Source: Streptomyces sp. NBC_00878 (GTDB taxonomy: Bacteria > Actinomycetota > Actinomycetes > Streptomycetales > Streptomycetaceae). From it: 64,000 nucleotides of DNA. The notes under the pieces were generated by a model, which searched no databases, was not told the DNA's origin, and saw nothing but the letters and a program-made list of their open reading frames with translations. This document shows positions 50,950-60,112 of this stretch, piece by piece. The first letter of the stretch is position 1; every line of letters starts with the position of its first letter. The stretch covers positions 1,240,001 to 1,304,000 of the forward strand of contig NZ_JAPEOK010000001.1 of the NCBI RefSeq assembly GCF_026341515.1. Direction: 5' to 3'. A program made the translations under genes and the position numbers.

Positions 50950-53880
50950 TCAGGAGGTGAGGTAGCAGGCCTTCCGTACGCCTGGCAGCGGATCGGTGCC
51001 GAATGCCGCCTGCGTGCAACCGGTGCCGCCGGAGAAGGACTTGTACACGAAGCTGCCCCGTGCGCCGTAGGCGACGGTCTGCTGTCCGCTGAAGGAACAC
51101 GTCCCGTCTTCGTCCGAGCAGGCCGCGGCGTAGCCGGCCGGGCCGCCGGTGGCGGTGTAGCAGGACTTCGACTCCCCGGGAATCGGGTCGCCGAACGTGG
51201 CGTCGGTGCACGCGGTGTCGCCGGTCGCCTTGACCGTGGCGAACGCGCCGAAGGCGCCGTACATCACCGGCTGTCCCGCGGCGGCCGAGCAAGTCCCGTT
51301 CTGGGACGCGCACTTCGTCCAGCCGCCGGCCGGGCCTCCGTCGGGCGGCAGGTAGCAGGACTTGGCGACGCCGTCGATGGGATCGCCGAACTGTGCGTTG
51401 GTGCAGGCGACGGAGCCCTTCGTGACCTGGTGGGCGAAGCTGCCGTTGGCGCCGTACGCCACGTCACGGTTGTAGCCGGGAATGGAGCAGTTGCTGCCCT
51501 CGGCGGCGCAGACGGTGTAGCCGGGCGGGCCGCCCGCGTCGGCGACGTAGCAGGACTTGACGAGATTCGACGCCGGATCGCCGCCGAAGGAGTCGTTGGA
51601 GCAGGCGGTGCTGCCGGTCACCGTCTTGTACGTGTACGTCCCGGCCCCGTAGGCCACCGCGCGGGTGCCGCTGAAGGAGCACGTACCGCCCTCGCCCGCG
51701 CACCGGGAGAAGCCCGCGCGCAGGGCGCCGGTACCCGGCTCGTTGGGCGCGCCGGGATTGCCCAGTCCCGTGGCGGTCACGGAGTAGCTGCCCGGGGCGA
51801 CGCCCGTGAGGTAGACGTAGGTGTCGTCCTGGCTCCCGCCGGTGATGCCGGAGGTTGGCGTGAAGTTTCCGTTGCTCCAGACGACGTTGCCGTTCACGGA
51901 CACCGAGACGTTGCCGCCGCCGAACTTCGGGACCCCGATGCGGCCGGTGGTACCGGACGGGCTGGTGAGGCGCGCCGCGTACGTGCCGGCGGCGGGGACA
52001 CGGGACCAGGAGGCGTTGATGGCCCCCTGCGGCATGGTGATGCGGCCCTCGGCACTGGTCAGGTCACCGGGGTGCGGGACGAAGCGGTACGCGCCGGTCG
52101 CCGACTCCGGTGCCGTGCCCAGCACGTCGAAGGTGAGCGTGGAGGTGGGCGCGGAGGACCAGCCATGGGCCAGGCTCATGAACGAACCACCGTAGGCGAG
52201 GCCGCCATCGGCCTTGACGCCCTCCCAGAAGGTGCTCTTGGTGCCGATGTCGCTGTTCAGCATGTGGCCCCAGGTGCGGCGGATCTGCGCCAAGGCGCCG
52301 TAGTCGTCATTGGCGGTGAAGCGCGCGTTCAGCTCCATGCCGCCCACGAAGGGAGACACATTGCCGCCCCACTCGGGGGTCGTCGGGCCGTAGGTGCCCC
52401 AGCGCGTGCCGAGCCCCGCGATGATGCTCTTCGACTTCGCCGTGGAGTCGGTGAGCCCGTACCAGACGGCGAGCGAGTTGCCGTCCTGCGGATACAGCCC
52501 GCTGGTCGGGTTGTCCTTGTACATGCCCTTCGAGGCGTCCCACAGGCGGGAGTTGGCCGCGGTCTTGAGGGCGGCCGCCCGGCCGGCCCAGCTCGTGGCG
52601 AGCGCGCTGTCGCCCTTGACCGTGGCCAGGGTGACCCCGCCCCTGAGGGCCGCGTACAGCAGCGCGTTGGCCGAGATGTTCTCGCCGCCCTGGCCGGACC
52701 TGGCCCAGTCCTGGGTGGCGGTCACATTGAGGAGGTTGTTGCCGTTGATCTTGTTGATGATGAAGGCCATGGCGCGCTTGTAGTCGGCCCATTCGGAGTC
52801 CAGCCACGCCCGGTCGGCCGTGTACGTGTAGTACGTCGCCGTGCCCAGCAGCGTCCAGGTGTGGTAGGTGTCCGAGCCCTTGAGGTTGAACGGCGGTCCC
52901 GACCACGGGATTTCACCCTCGGCGGACATCGCGTTGTACATCGTGGAGAGCGCGTTGCGGGTCGAGGTGAGGTCGTTGGAGTACGCGTACTGCGTGGGTA
53001 CGGCGATGCCCAGGTCGCCGGGCCACACCGTACGGTCGCGCTTGGCCCCGTCGACCAGGACGGAGTCGCCCACGCCGACGGTGGCACTGTTGTCCCACTC
53101 CGAGGACGGCGGGGGCCAGGCGCGGCCCTGGTTGGAGGCGATCGTGTTGAGCTGCACGGTGTACGCCCCGGCGTACCAGATGCGGTTGAGCAGTTCGTCG
53201 CTGGAGGAGAAGTAGTTGGCGTAGTCGGCCGGGTTGGCCTTCCCCGGCGCCGCGGTGAACGCGAGGCTGACGCCGTTGAGGTCCACCCAGCCCGAGCTGT
53301 CGAGGAAGACGGTGAGGTAGCGGAAACCGCCACGCTGTTTCGCGGTGGGCATCGTATACGTGCCGTTCGCGGAGGCCGTGGCGTAGAGCGCCCCGTCCTC
53401 GCCGTCGCGGCCGCTGCTCCGGTCGCTGTTGTTGCCCACGTACAGGGACGACTCACTGAAGGCCAGGCCGACCCGTTGGCCGCTGCTGCTGGTACTGCCG
53501 AACGACAACGTTGCCATTCCGGCGACCTCTTTGCCGAAGTCGAGCGTGATGGCCGACTGGGCGCCGGAGATCCGTGTCGGCTGTCCGCTGAGGACGTTCT
53601 GCGGGTTCGCGACGCTGCCGGCCGTGCGGTAGACGGCGGTCGGCTTGAGGGTGCGGGACGTCGGCGAGTAGTTCTCGGCGGCAAGCGCCGCTCGGGGTCT
53701 GCCCGCCGCGGTCGCCGACGTCGCCCCGGAGGCCGACATGGAGGTGGCCGCGGACGCGGGAGGCGATGCGCCAGAAGCCGGCGTGGGAGCCACGGCCAGC
53801 GCGGAGGCCGCGACCATGGCGAGGCCTAGTAGGCGCCCTGGACAGGGCATTCGCTTCAGCAAGGGACGGCGGCGGCGCAT
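50950..53880 (-). CDS. Secreted alpha-L-rhamnosidase-like glycosidase (GH78 type) with C-terminal Cys repeats
   Basis: A 976-residue exported enzyme: signal peptide (1-35), Ala/Ser-rich linker, N-terminal beta domain (Jelly-roll type, ITLDFGKEVAGMATLSFG), then an (alpha/alpha)6 barrel with KRDRTVWPGDLGIAVP, EGEIPWSGPPFN, YHTWTLLGTATYYTYT and WEGVKADGGLAYGGSF. A C-terminal beta-domain follows. Residues ~722-976 form four ~63-residue repeats, each with paired Cys and the pattern CSxxG-x-VAYGA...C-x-x-x-x-FGDP...KSCY. The substrate is probably a rhamnose-containing glycan. ATG 53880 has GGGAGG upstream. A LacI-type palindrome lies 36 bp upstream. Confidence 0.87.
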   Translation of the reverse strand: MRRRRPLLKRMPCPGRLLGLAMVAASALAVAPTPASGASPPASAATSMSASGATSATAAGRPRAALAAENYSPTSRTLKPTAVYRTAGSVANPQNVLSGQPTRISGAQSAITLDFGKEVAGMATLSFGSTSSSGQRVGLAFSESSLYVGNNSDRSSGRDGEDGALYATASANGTYTMPTAKQRGGFRYLTVFLDSSGWVDLNGVSLAFTAAPGKANPADYANYFSSSDELLNRIWYAGAYTVQLNTIASNQGRAWPPPSSEWDNSATVGVGDSVLVDGAKRDRTVWPGDLGIAVPTQYAYSNDLTSTRNALSTMYNAMSAEGEIPWSGPPFNLKGSDTYHTWTLLGTATYYTYTADRAWLDSEWADYKRAMAFIINKINGNNLLNVTATQDWARSGQGGENISANALLYAALRGGVTLATVKGDSALATSWAGRAAALKTAANSRLWDASKGMYKDNPTSGLYPQDGNSLAVWYGLTDSTAKSKSIIAGLGTRWGTYGPTTPEWGGNVSPFVGGMELNARFTANDDYGALAQIRRTWGHMLNSDIGTKSTFWEGVKADGGLAYGGSFMSLAHGWSSAPTSTLTFDVLGTAPESATGAYRFVPHPGDLTSAEGRITMPQGAINASWSRVPAAGTYAARLTSPSGTTGRIGVPKFGGGNVSVSVNGNVVWSNGNFTPTSGITGGSQDDTYVYLTGVAPGSYSVTATGLGNPGAPNEPGTGALRAGFSRCAGEGGTCSFSGTRAVAYGAGTYTYKTVTGSTACSNDSFGGDPASNLVKSCYVADAGGPPGYTVCAAEGSNCSIPGYNRDVAYGANGSFAHQVTKGSVACTNAQFGDPIDGVAKSCYLPPDGGPAGGWTKCASQNGTCSAAAGQPVMYGAFGAFATVKATGDTACTDATFGDPIPGESKSCYTATGGPAGYAAACSDEDGTCSFSGQQTVAYGARGSFVYKSFSGGTGCTQAAFGTDPLPGVRKACYLTS

Positions 53881-54220
53881 GAATACCTCCCGGATCAGTA
53901 GGGAAAGAGGCTGTCTGAATCGATTCAAAAAGATCGCCCACGAAGGCCTGGGATCGATGGGACAGTGAGTCTGCGAGGCGCCTCGCCGAAGTTGCACCGA
54001 TGATGGGCGCCCGGTAATCGACTGTCAACCCATCGCGGCCCCCACGAACTCCACGGAAAAATCCGCGCGTTGGGGCATTGACAGGGCCACACCAAAACGA
54101 TTCACTGCCACCGAGATAGGTATGGACCAGTGCTCGATTCCTGGCCGACTCAGCAGGGCTGTCGACCGACCGACGCGCCCGCCGACCGGCCTCCCCCCAG
54201 GTGAATCCGAGGCGAGTTCT
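53881..54220. promoter_or_regulatory. Divergent control region with LacI-type operator sites
   Basis: This 340-bp gap separates the rhamnosidase and GH76 genes. TGAATCGATTCA (53916-53927) is a perfect palindrome of LacI-family form. CGATTCA (54098-54104) repeats its right half, with AAAA on the other side. TTGACA at 54078 is a candidate -35 for GH76 and places the half-site near its -10. I expect both genes to be repressed by the LacI regulator encoded at 56638. Confidence 0.55.
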
Positions 54221-56083
54221 ATGACCTTGCGCAGCTTCGACATCGTTGTCAGACCCCGGCTCCTCAGCTTCCTGCTGGCGGCCGCTCTCGCGTGTGCGGT
54301 GCTGGTCCCGGCCGCGACGCCCGCGGCCGCCGCCACCCCGGTGTGCGTACTGGCCTGTGACACGCTGGATCCCTCGCAGGCCCGGCAGGAGAGCTTCCCG
54401 GTGCCGACCAAGAACCTCAGCGGCCGCCGCGTCCAGCTGCACGTCTCCGACGCGGACGACATGGCGTGGGCCAGCATCGACGACGGAGTGCCCGGCGACT
54501 CGGTGTGGCTGGACCGCTCCTGGGACGGCGGCGCCACCTGGGAAGGAGTGCTCGGCAAGGCGAGCGTCCCGAGCACGTGGACCGGCACCAGGACGCTGAT
54601 GTACAACATCACCGACCCCCGCAACCACAAGCGCGGGCTGATCCGCGCCTGCGGCGACGCCGCCGCCGTCGGCTGTACGGACTGGGCCTACCCCACCGTC
54701 TGCGACACGCTGTGCGACGGCACCAGCGCGGGCCAGGCGGCCGGTGACGACCAGCCGGTGCCGTCGACCACGCTCTACGGCCGCAGGATCCGGCTGCACG
54801 TCGACCAGCAGAACTCCATGGCCTGGGCGAGCATCGAAACCGGCGGCGCCGGCGACGAGGTCTGGCTCGACCGCTCCTGGGACGGCGGCTCGACCTGGCC
54901 GGACGGCTCCTCACGCGGCCGCACCAGTACCCCGTCCGGAGCCACCGGCACCCGTACCGCCATGTACGCCACCCGCGACCCGCGCGGCCTCCTCTACGGC
55001 GGCGCGGTCCGCGCCTGCGGCCGCGAGGCGAGCCACAACGAGGGCAGCTGCACCGCGTGGGTCAGGCCCGCGCCGACCAGGGCGCGCGGGGCGGCGGACG
55101 CGCTCATGTCCTCGTACGACCCGTACAACGGCTGGTGGCCCAGCAGTTGGTGGAACTCGGCCGCCACCCTCACCTCCCTCATCGACTTCGCGAAGACCAC
55201 CGGCAGGCACGACTACGACTGGGCCATCGCGCGCACCTTCGAGCAGAACAAGGGCGTCTTCCCCGCCGGTGTGCGCAGCACGGACGCGATCGAGGGCCAC
55301 TTCATCAGCCGGTCCATCGACGACTCGGCCTGGTGGGCCATCGCGTGGCTCGACGCGTACGACTACACCGGCGACTCCCGCTATCTCAACGAGGCGGTCA
55401 CCATCGCCAACTACGTCCACCAGTACTGGGACACGGGCACCTGCGGCGGTGGCGTGTGGTGGGACCGCGAGCGGACCTACAAGAACGCGGTGACGAACGG
55501 ACAGTACCTCTGGCTGACCACGGCGCTGCACCAGCGGATCCCGGGCGACACGGTATGGCTCCAGCGGGCCAAGACGTCCGCCGCCTGGTACAAGTCGAGC
55601 GGGATGATCAACTCCTCGGGTCTGGTGAACGACGGGCTGAACTCGGCCTGCGCCAACAACGGCTCCACCGTGTGGAGTTACAACCAGGGACTGGCCATCG
55701 GCGGCTTCACCGAGCTGTCGAAGGTGACCGGGGACAGTTCGCTGCTGACCCTTGCGCGCACCCTGGCCGACGCCGCGATCAGCAGCACGGCGCTGACCCG
55801 CAGCGGCGTGCTCACCGAGTCCTGCGACATCGGCTCGGCGTCCTGCGACGACAACCAGAAGCAGTTCAAGGGCATCTTCATGCGGAACTTCGCCGAACTC
55901 ACGAAGGTCACCGGTTCCAGCACCTACCGCGCCTACATCCAGAAACAGTCCGACACCCTGTGGGCCCAGGACCGCACCTCCGTCAACGCCCTCGGCCAAC
56001 GCTGGGCGGGGACCAGCCCCAACCAGACCGACTGGCGCACGCAGGCCAGCGCACTGGGAGCGCTCACCGCAGCCGCCGGGTGA
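54221..56083 (+). CDS. Secreted GH76-type glycosidase with twin N-terminal repeats
   Basis: A 620-residue exported enzyme: signal peptide (1-36, ending PAAAAT), then two ~100-residue repeats (about 37-130 and 134-228) that share CDTL..., MAWASI, VWLDRSWDGG and a Cys near RACG. The catalytic GH76 (alpha/alpha)6 domain follows (240-620): YNGWWPSSWWNSAATLTSLIDF, catalytic Asp pair in SIDDSAWWAIAWLDAY (near 366), GGVWWDRERTYKNA and WSYNQGLAIGGF. GH76 enzymes act on alpha-1,6-mannans. The twin N-terminal modules have Trp-rich lectin-like features and may bind glycan. ATG 54221 has GAGGCGAG upstream. Confidence 0.88.
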   Translation: MTLRSFDIVVRPRLLSFLLAAALACAVLVPAATPAAAATPVCVLACDTLDPSQARQESFPVPTKNLSGRRVQLHVSDADDMAWASIDDGVPGDSVWLDRSWDGGATWEGVLGKASVPSTWTGTRTLMYNITDPRNHKRGLIRACGDAAAVGCTDWAYPTVCDTLCDGTSAGQAAGDDQPVPSTTLYGRRIRLHVDQQNSMAWASIETGGAGDEVWLDRSWDGGSTWPDGSSRGRTSTPSGATGTRTAMYATRDPRGLLYGGAVRACGREASHNEGSCTAWVRPAPTRARGAADALMSSYDPYNGWWPSSWWNSAATLTSLIDFAKTTGRHDYDWAIARTFEQNKGVFPAGVRSTDAIEGHFISRSIDDSAWWAIAWLDAYDYTGDSRYLNEAVTIANYVHQYWDTGTCGGGVWWDRERTYKNAVTNGQYLWLTTALHQRIPGDTVWLQRAKTSAAWYKSSGMINSSGLVNDGLNSACANNGSTVWSYNQGLAIGGFTELSKVTGDSSLLTLARTLADAAISSTALTRSGVLTESCDIGSASCDDNQKQFKGIFMRNFAELTKVTGSSTYRAYIQKQSDTLWAQDRTSVNALGQRWAGTSPNQTDWRTQASALGALTAAAG

Positions 56084-56093
56084 CCGTCCGCTG

Positions 56094-56381
56094 TCAGGAA
56101 GGGGCGGCGTCCTCCCGGTACAGGACCAGGTGCTCGTGGAAGAGCACGCCGTCCCTGACGTCACCGGTGGCGGTGAAGCCGGTGTCGTCGACGTAGTCGA
56201 TGTGGGTGCCGGTGACGGTGTAGTCGCCGGTGTAGGCGCTCGGCCGGTTGCCGCGGGCCTCGTCGTAGCGGCCGTTCGGGAGGAGTTCCTGGCGGATGTG
56301 GCCGTCAGCCGTCACCCACATACCGACGAAGGGGTGCGGCGCTGTGTTCGCATCTGTCTGTGCGTTCGCGTTCGTGTTCAT
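56094..56381 (-). CDS. Atu4866-like small beta-barrel protein
   Basis: A 95-residue protein matching what I recall of the Atu4866 family: PFVGMWVTADGHIRQELLPNGRYDEARG, YTGDYTVTGTHIDYVDDTGFTATG and HEHLVLYR. These are small lipocalin-like or beta-barrel proteins of unknown function, often next to oxidoreductases or regulators. It has no signal peptide. The gene is convergent with GH76, only 10 bp away, and divergent from the LacI regulator. Confidence 0.85.
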   Translation of the reverse strand: MNTNANAQTDANTAPHPFVGMWVTADGHIRQELLPNGRYDEARGNRPSAYTGDYTVTGTHIDYVDDTGFTATGDVRDGVLFHEHLVLYREDAAPS

Positions 56382-56452
56382 GGCTCTACGGTCGCGGCCC
56401 GGCGCACGGGGAACCAGGTCACGCCTTTCTCAGGAGCCACGTTCCTGGGAGT

Positions 56453-56488
56453 CCGGCACCCACCCTCTGGGGAAAGGGTGGGTGCCGG
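56453..56488. other. Perfect hairpin in a divergent intergenic region
   Basis: A 14-bp perfect stem (CCGGCACCCACCCT and complement) with an 8-nt loop lies between the Atu4866-like gene and the LacI gene. It is upstream of both, so a terminator role is unexpected: it could be an attenuator in one leader or an operator. Confidence 0.6.
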
Positions 56489-56637
56489 GGAGCTGCTCCA
56501 CGCACGCCTTCGCCGGAAGCCGTCGCGCCCCGGTCTTGCCTCTCCGCCCCGGGCCCCGTTACCTTGCGGCGAAGTTTCTGGCCAGCTACGCGGTGCGGTC
56601 CGGCGCATCGGTGTTCGGCGAGCGGAGCGGACATCGG

Positions 56638-57678
56638 GTGACAGGTCGAGACAAGGGCCGGCAGGAAGCGCAGCACGGTCTGCTGACGAGCATCGCCGCC
56701 GAGGCGGGGGTCTCGCTCAGCACCGTGTCCAAGGTGGTGCACCGGCGCCGGGACGTCGGCGCGGCGACGCGGGACCGGGTCGAGGACCTGCTGGCGCGGT
56801 ACGGGTACGTCCGCCCGTGGGAGCGGGATCCCTCGACGCCCCGGCAGATCATCGTCGTCTTCCGGGACCTGTCCGGCCCGTACACGCTGGAGGTCGCCCG
56901 GGGCATCGTGGACGCGGCCGGTGAGCTGGGCATCGACGTGGTCACCGGGACGACGAGCCGACGGTCGATCTCCGAGTGGCTGGAGGAGTGCGTGGCACTC
57001 GGTGCGGCGGGGATCGTGATCGTGATCTCGATGCTGGCCGAGGAGGACCAGCGGCGGATCGTCGAGCAGCGGCTGCCGGTGGTACTGATCGACCCGCTGA
57101 GCGCGCCGTCGGAGGACATTCCCAGTATCGGGGTGACGAACTGGAGCGGCGCCCGGGAGGCGGTTCAGCATCTGCTGGGCCTCGGCCACACCCGGATCGG
57201 CATGGTCGCGGGCCGCTCGCACTCGCTGGCCGGAGCCGCCCGCGTGCACGGCTACCGGGCCGCGCTGGAGGAGGCCGGGGTCGTCTACGATCCGGCGATC
57301 GTCCGCTCGACCGACTTCGACTACGCGGAGGCGCTCGCCGCGAGCCTGCAGATCCTGCGTGCCGACGACCCGCCCACGGCGGTCTTCGCGGCCAGTGACG
57401 CGCAGGCGCTCGGCGTCCTGGAGGCGGCCCGGCAGCAGGGGCTCGCCGTGCCGGACGACCTGGCGGTCATGTCCTTCGACGACACGCTGGTGGCGGCCAT
57501 GGCCTGTCCGCCGCTGAGCGCGGTGCGCCAGCCGTTCGAGGAGCTGGGGCGCGAGGCGACCCGGGTGCTCCTGGATCTCGCCCAGGGCCGGCCGCCCGCC
57601 TCCCCGCGCATCGAGCTGGCCACGGAACTCGTCCTGCGGACCTCGACGTCCGTTCGCCGCAGTGTCAAGAGCGCGTAA
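56638..57678 (+). CDS. LacI-family transcriptional regulator
   Basis: A 346-residue regulator. The HTH (about 14-36: LTSIAAEAGVSLSTVSKVVH) is followed by the hinge and a periplasmic-binding-like sensor domain (VFRDLSGPYTLEVARGI, IVIVISMLAEED, GHTRIGMVAGR, TAVFAASDAQALGVL, DDLAVMSFDDT, PPLSAVRQPFEELG). It is placed among glycosidases and a sugar ABC transporter and is their most likely local repressor. GTG 56638 is chosen because the HTH begins soon after, with GAGCGGAGC upstream. It should recognise CG-centred palindromes such as that at 53916. Confidence 0.92.
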   Translation: MTGRDKGRQEAQHGLLTSIAAEAGVSLSTVSKVVHRRRDVGAATRDRVEDLLARYGYVRPWERDPSTPRQIIVVFRDLSGPYTLEVARGIVDAAGELGIDVVTGTTSRRSISEWLEECVALGAAGIVIVISMLAEEDQRRIVEQRLPVVLIDPLSAPSEDIPSIGVTNWSGAREAVQHLLGLGHTRIGMVAGRSHSLAGAARVHGYRAALEEAGVVYDPAIVRSTDFDYAEALAASLQILRADDPPTAVFAASDAQALGVLEAARQQGLAVPDDLAVMSFDDTLVAAMACPPLSAVRQPFEELGREATRVLLDLAQGRPPASPRIELATELVLRTSTSVRRSVKSA

Positions 57679-57689
57679 CCCGCGCTCTG

Positions 57690-57704
57690 GCGAAACCCTT
57701 TCGC
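57690..57704. promoter_or_regulatory. Inverted repeat upstream of the sialidase-like gene
   Basis: GCGAAA-CCC-TTTCGC is a perfect 6-bp inverted repeat 12 bp after the LacI stop and 110 bp before the next gene. It resembles LacI/GalR half-sites with an odd-length centre. Confidence 0.4.
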
Positions 57705-57813
57705 AATGTGCCGGTGACAGTACGGGGTCCCCTGCGAATACTGGCTTCCTGCTCCGCACCCTCTTTCCCCCTCTTTTTTGAGCGTGGTGCGCGATTCCCC
57801 CCGGGTGAAAGGA

Positions 57814-60006
57814 ATGCCGTTGAGAAGAACATGGGCACGAAAGGCTCTCGCTTCGGCGATGGCCGTCGGCGTCAGCGTGGCATTCGCCCTCGTCTCCACG
57901 ACGAGTGCGTCGGCGTACCAGCCGAGCCCCGCGAATTTGTATACGGCGGACAACCCCGCCGCGTGCAACAAGAACCCCTGCGTGCTCTATCCGAAGTCCG
58001 CCCAGCTGCCGAGCGGGCGTGTCGTGGCGACGTTCGAGAACAGTCAGACCGCTCCGGTGGGGCAGACGATGCCCATCTACAAGAGCGACGACGACGGCAC
58101 GTCGTGGGCGAAACTGGCCGACGTCAAGGCGCCCGCCGCGCTGTCCAGCGACTCCCGGTACGCGAAGTACACGAGCAACTGGACCAACCCGTATCTCTAC
58201 GTGCTCCCGCAGGACGTCGGAAGTCTCAGCGCCGGCACGCTGCTGCTGGCGAGCATCGTCTCGGGCGACGACTACTACTACAAGGAGCAGAAGGCCGCCA
58301 ACCCCAACTGGACGCCGACCGGTGACGGCGACCGCAAGGACCTGGCACTCGCCCTGTACGCCAGTACGGACTCCGGCGCGACCTGGACCGTGAAGAACAT
58401 CATCTCGGCCGGCGGCTGGCAGGGCGGCAGCGCGGGCAACGTCGGCCGTGTCTCGGCGGCCAACACCCACGCCCAGGTCGACCCCGTCTGGGAGCCGCAC
58501 CTGCTCGCCCACAACGGCAGGCTCATCGCGTACTACTCCGACGAGAGCGACTTCACCGGCTACAACACGAGCACCGGCGCCCCGACCCTCGACCCGAACA
58601 ACGACACGGCGACCGACTCCGGCGGCCAGGTCCTCCTCCACCGGACCTGGGACGGCAGCAGCACCTCCTGGAGCGACCCGGTCGTGGACGTCCCGGGCGC
58701 CACGGTGAACATGGGCAACGGCAAGACGGAGATAGGCGGCGGCCGTCCGGGCATGACGACGATCGCCCCGACGACCGACGGCAAGTGGCTTCTGACGTAC
58801 GAGTACTGGGGCGGCGGCACCAATGTCCGCTACCGCATCTCCGACGACCCGCTGAAGTTCTTCTCGGCCCCGGACGCCGCGATCACCGCGCTGCCCGTGC
58901 CCTCGGGCGGAAGCACGCTGTCCACCGGCGGCAGCCCGGTCCTCCTCCCGATGCCGGACGGACGGATCGTCTACAACGCCTCAGGCAGCGGCGATGTCTG
59001 GGTGAACGAGTCCGGGCTGAGCAACGGCACCTGGAAGCAGTACAAGACGTCGATCGCGGGCGGCTACAGCCGCATGCTGCAGTACGTCGACGGCACGGGC
59101 CGCGTCCTCATCCTCCAGGCGTCCTGGAGCGGCGCCAGCGTCGGGCCCGTGAAGTACGCCGAGGTCGACCTCGGCCGCTCCGACGGCGCCTACTACCGTC
59201 TCGTCAACCGTCTGACCGGCCAGGTCCTCACCACGGCCGCCGGGAAGACGCAGGACGCGAGCCTCACCGGGAACACTCCCGACCTCGTCCTGGGCGCGTC
59301 GGACGCCACCGCCGACACACAGCGCTGGCACCTGACCGCCAAGGGCGGCGACGTGACGCTGCTCAACAAGGCCGGGGGCCGCTCGGTCTCGATCTGGACC
59401 GGCAGCGCGACGGCCGGGCAGAAGCTGGCCCAGTGGGTCGACGACGGGGCCACCGACAAGATGTGGACCCTCGTCCCGTCGACCACCGGGTACTCCAAGC
59501 TCCGCTCGGTCCGCAACACCAGCCTGTTCATGACCGGTTCGACCGCGGGCGGGTCCGTCACCGTGGCGTCGTCCACCAGCGACGGTTCGCAGGACTGGCA
59601 GCTGGTCCAGGACCCGCTGCCGACGGCCGCGTCCTTCACGCTGAAGGGCGCCAACTCCGGCCGCTGCCTCGACGTGCCGAACGGCGCGACGGGCGTCCAG
59701 GTCCAGATCTACGACTGCTCGGGCAACGCCAACCAGGCCATCACCCAGACCACGGCCGGCGAACTGCGCGTCTCCGGCAAGTGCCTCGCCGCCAACGGTG
59801 ACGGCACCACCGCGGGCACCACGCTCATCCTCTGGGCCTGCAACGGGAAGGCCAGCCAGAAGTGGTGGTTCCGTCTCAACGGATCCGTCGTCAACCACTC
59901 CAACGGCCTGGCCCTCGACGTCACCAACTGGGGGACGGCCAACGGCTCGAAGGTGCAGCTGTGGACGCCCCTGGGCAACGCCACCCAGAAATGGAGCCGC
60001 GGTTAG
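57814..60006 (+). CDS. Secreted sialidase-like beta-propeller glycosidase with C-terminal ricin-type modules
   Basis: A 730-residue exported protein: signal peptide (1-34, ending STTSASA), then a propeller of the BNR/sialidase type (about 40-460). It has Asp-box-like SDDDGTSWAKL and STDSGATWTVK, and possible active-site strands (WEPHLLAHNGRLIAYYSDES, GGGRPGMTTIAP). GH33 or GH93 is plausible; I cannot choose. Two C-terminal ricin/CBM13-like modules follow (about 465-600 and 610-730; QxW-like RWHL, DWQL, KWWF, KWSR; GRCLDVP). Start: ATG 57814 abuts AAAGGA; TTG 57820 is six bases from it and may be the true start. Confidence 0.82.
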   Translation: MPLRRTWARKALASAMAVGVSVAFALVSTTSASAYQPSPANLYTADNPAACNKNPCVLYPKSAQLPSGRVVATFENSQTAPVGQTMPIYKSDDDGTSWAKLADVKAPAALSSDSRYAKYTSNWTNPYLYVLPQDVGSLSAGTLLLASIVSGDDYYYKEQKAANPNWTPTGDGDRKDLALALYASTDSGATWTVKNIISAGGWQGGSAGNVGRVSAANTHAQVDPVWEPHLLAHNGRLIAYYSDESDFTGYNTSTGAPTLDPNNDTATDSGGQVLLHRTWDGSSTSWSDPVVDVPGATVNMGNGKTEIGGGRPGMTTIAPTTDGKWLLTYEYWGGGTNVRYRISDDPLKFFSAPDAAITALPVPSGGSTLSTGGSPVLLPMPDGRIVYNASGSGDVWVNESGLSNGTWKQYKTSIAGGYSRMLQYVDGTGRVLILQASWSGASVGPVKYAEVDLGRSDGAYYRLVNRLTGQVLTTAAGKTQDASLTGNTPDLVLGASDATADTQRWHLTAKGGDVTLLNKAGGRSVSIWTGSATAGQKLAQWVDDGATDKMWTLVPSTTGYSKLRSVRNTSLFMTGSTAGGSVTVASSTSDGSQDWQLVQDPLPTAASFTLKGANSGRCLDVPNGATGVQVQIYDCSGNANQAITQTTAGELRVSGKCLAANGDGTTAGTTLILWACNGKASQKWWFRLNGSVVNHSNGLALDVTNWGTANGSKVQLWTPLGNATQKWSRG

Positions 60007-60019
60007 TCACGTCACGGGA

Positions 60020-60056
60020 AAGGCGGCGCCACCGGATCCACCGGTGGCGCCGCCTT
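60020..60056. terminator. Hairpin terminator between convergent glycosidase genes
   Basis: A perfect 16-bp stem (60020-60035 with 60041-60056) and 5-nt loop lie 13 bp after the sialidase-like stop and before the GH3 gene on the opposite strand. Confidence 0.88.
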
Positions 60057-60112
60057 CTTGTCACGTCCGGAGAGGCGCACTCACTCCCCGTCGCATGCGG
60101 AAAGGGGCTCGC

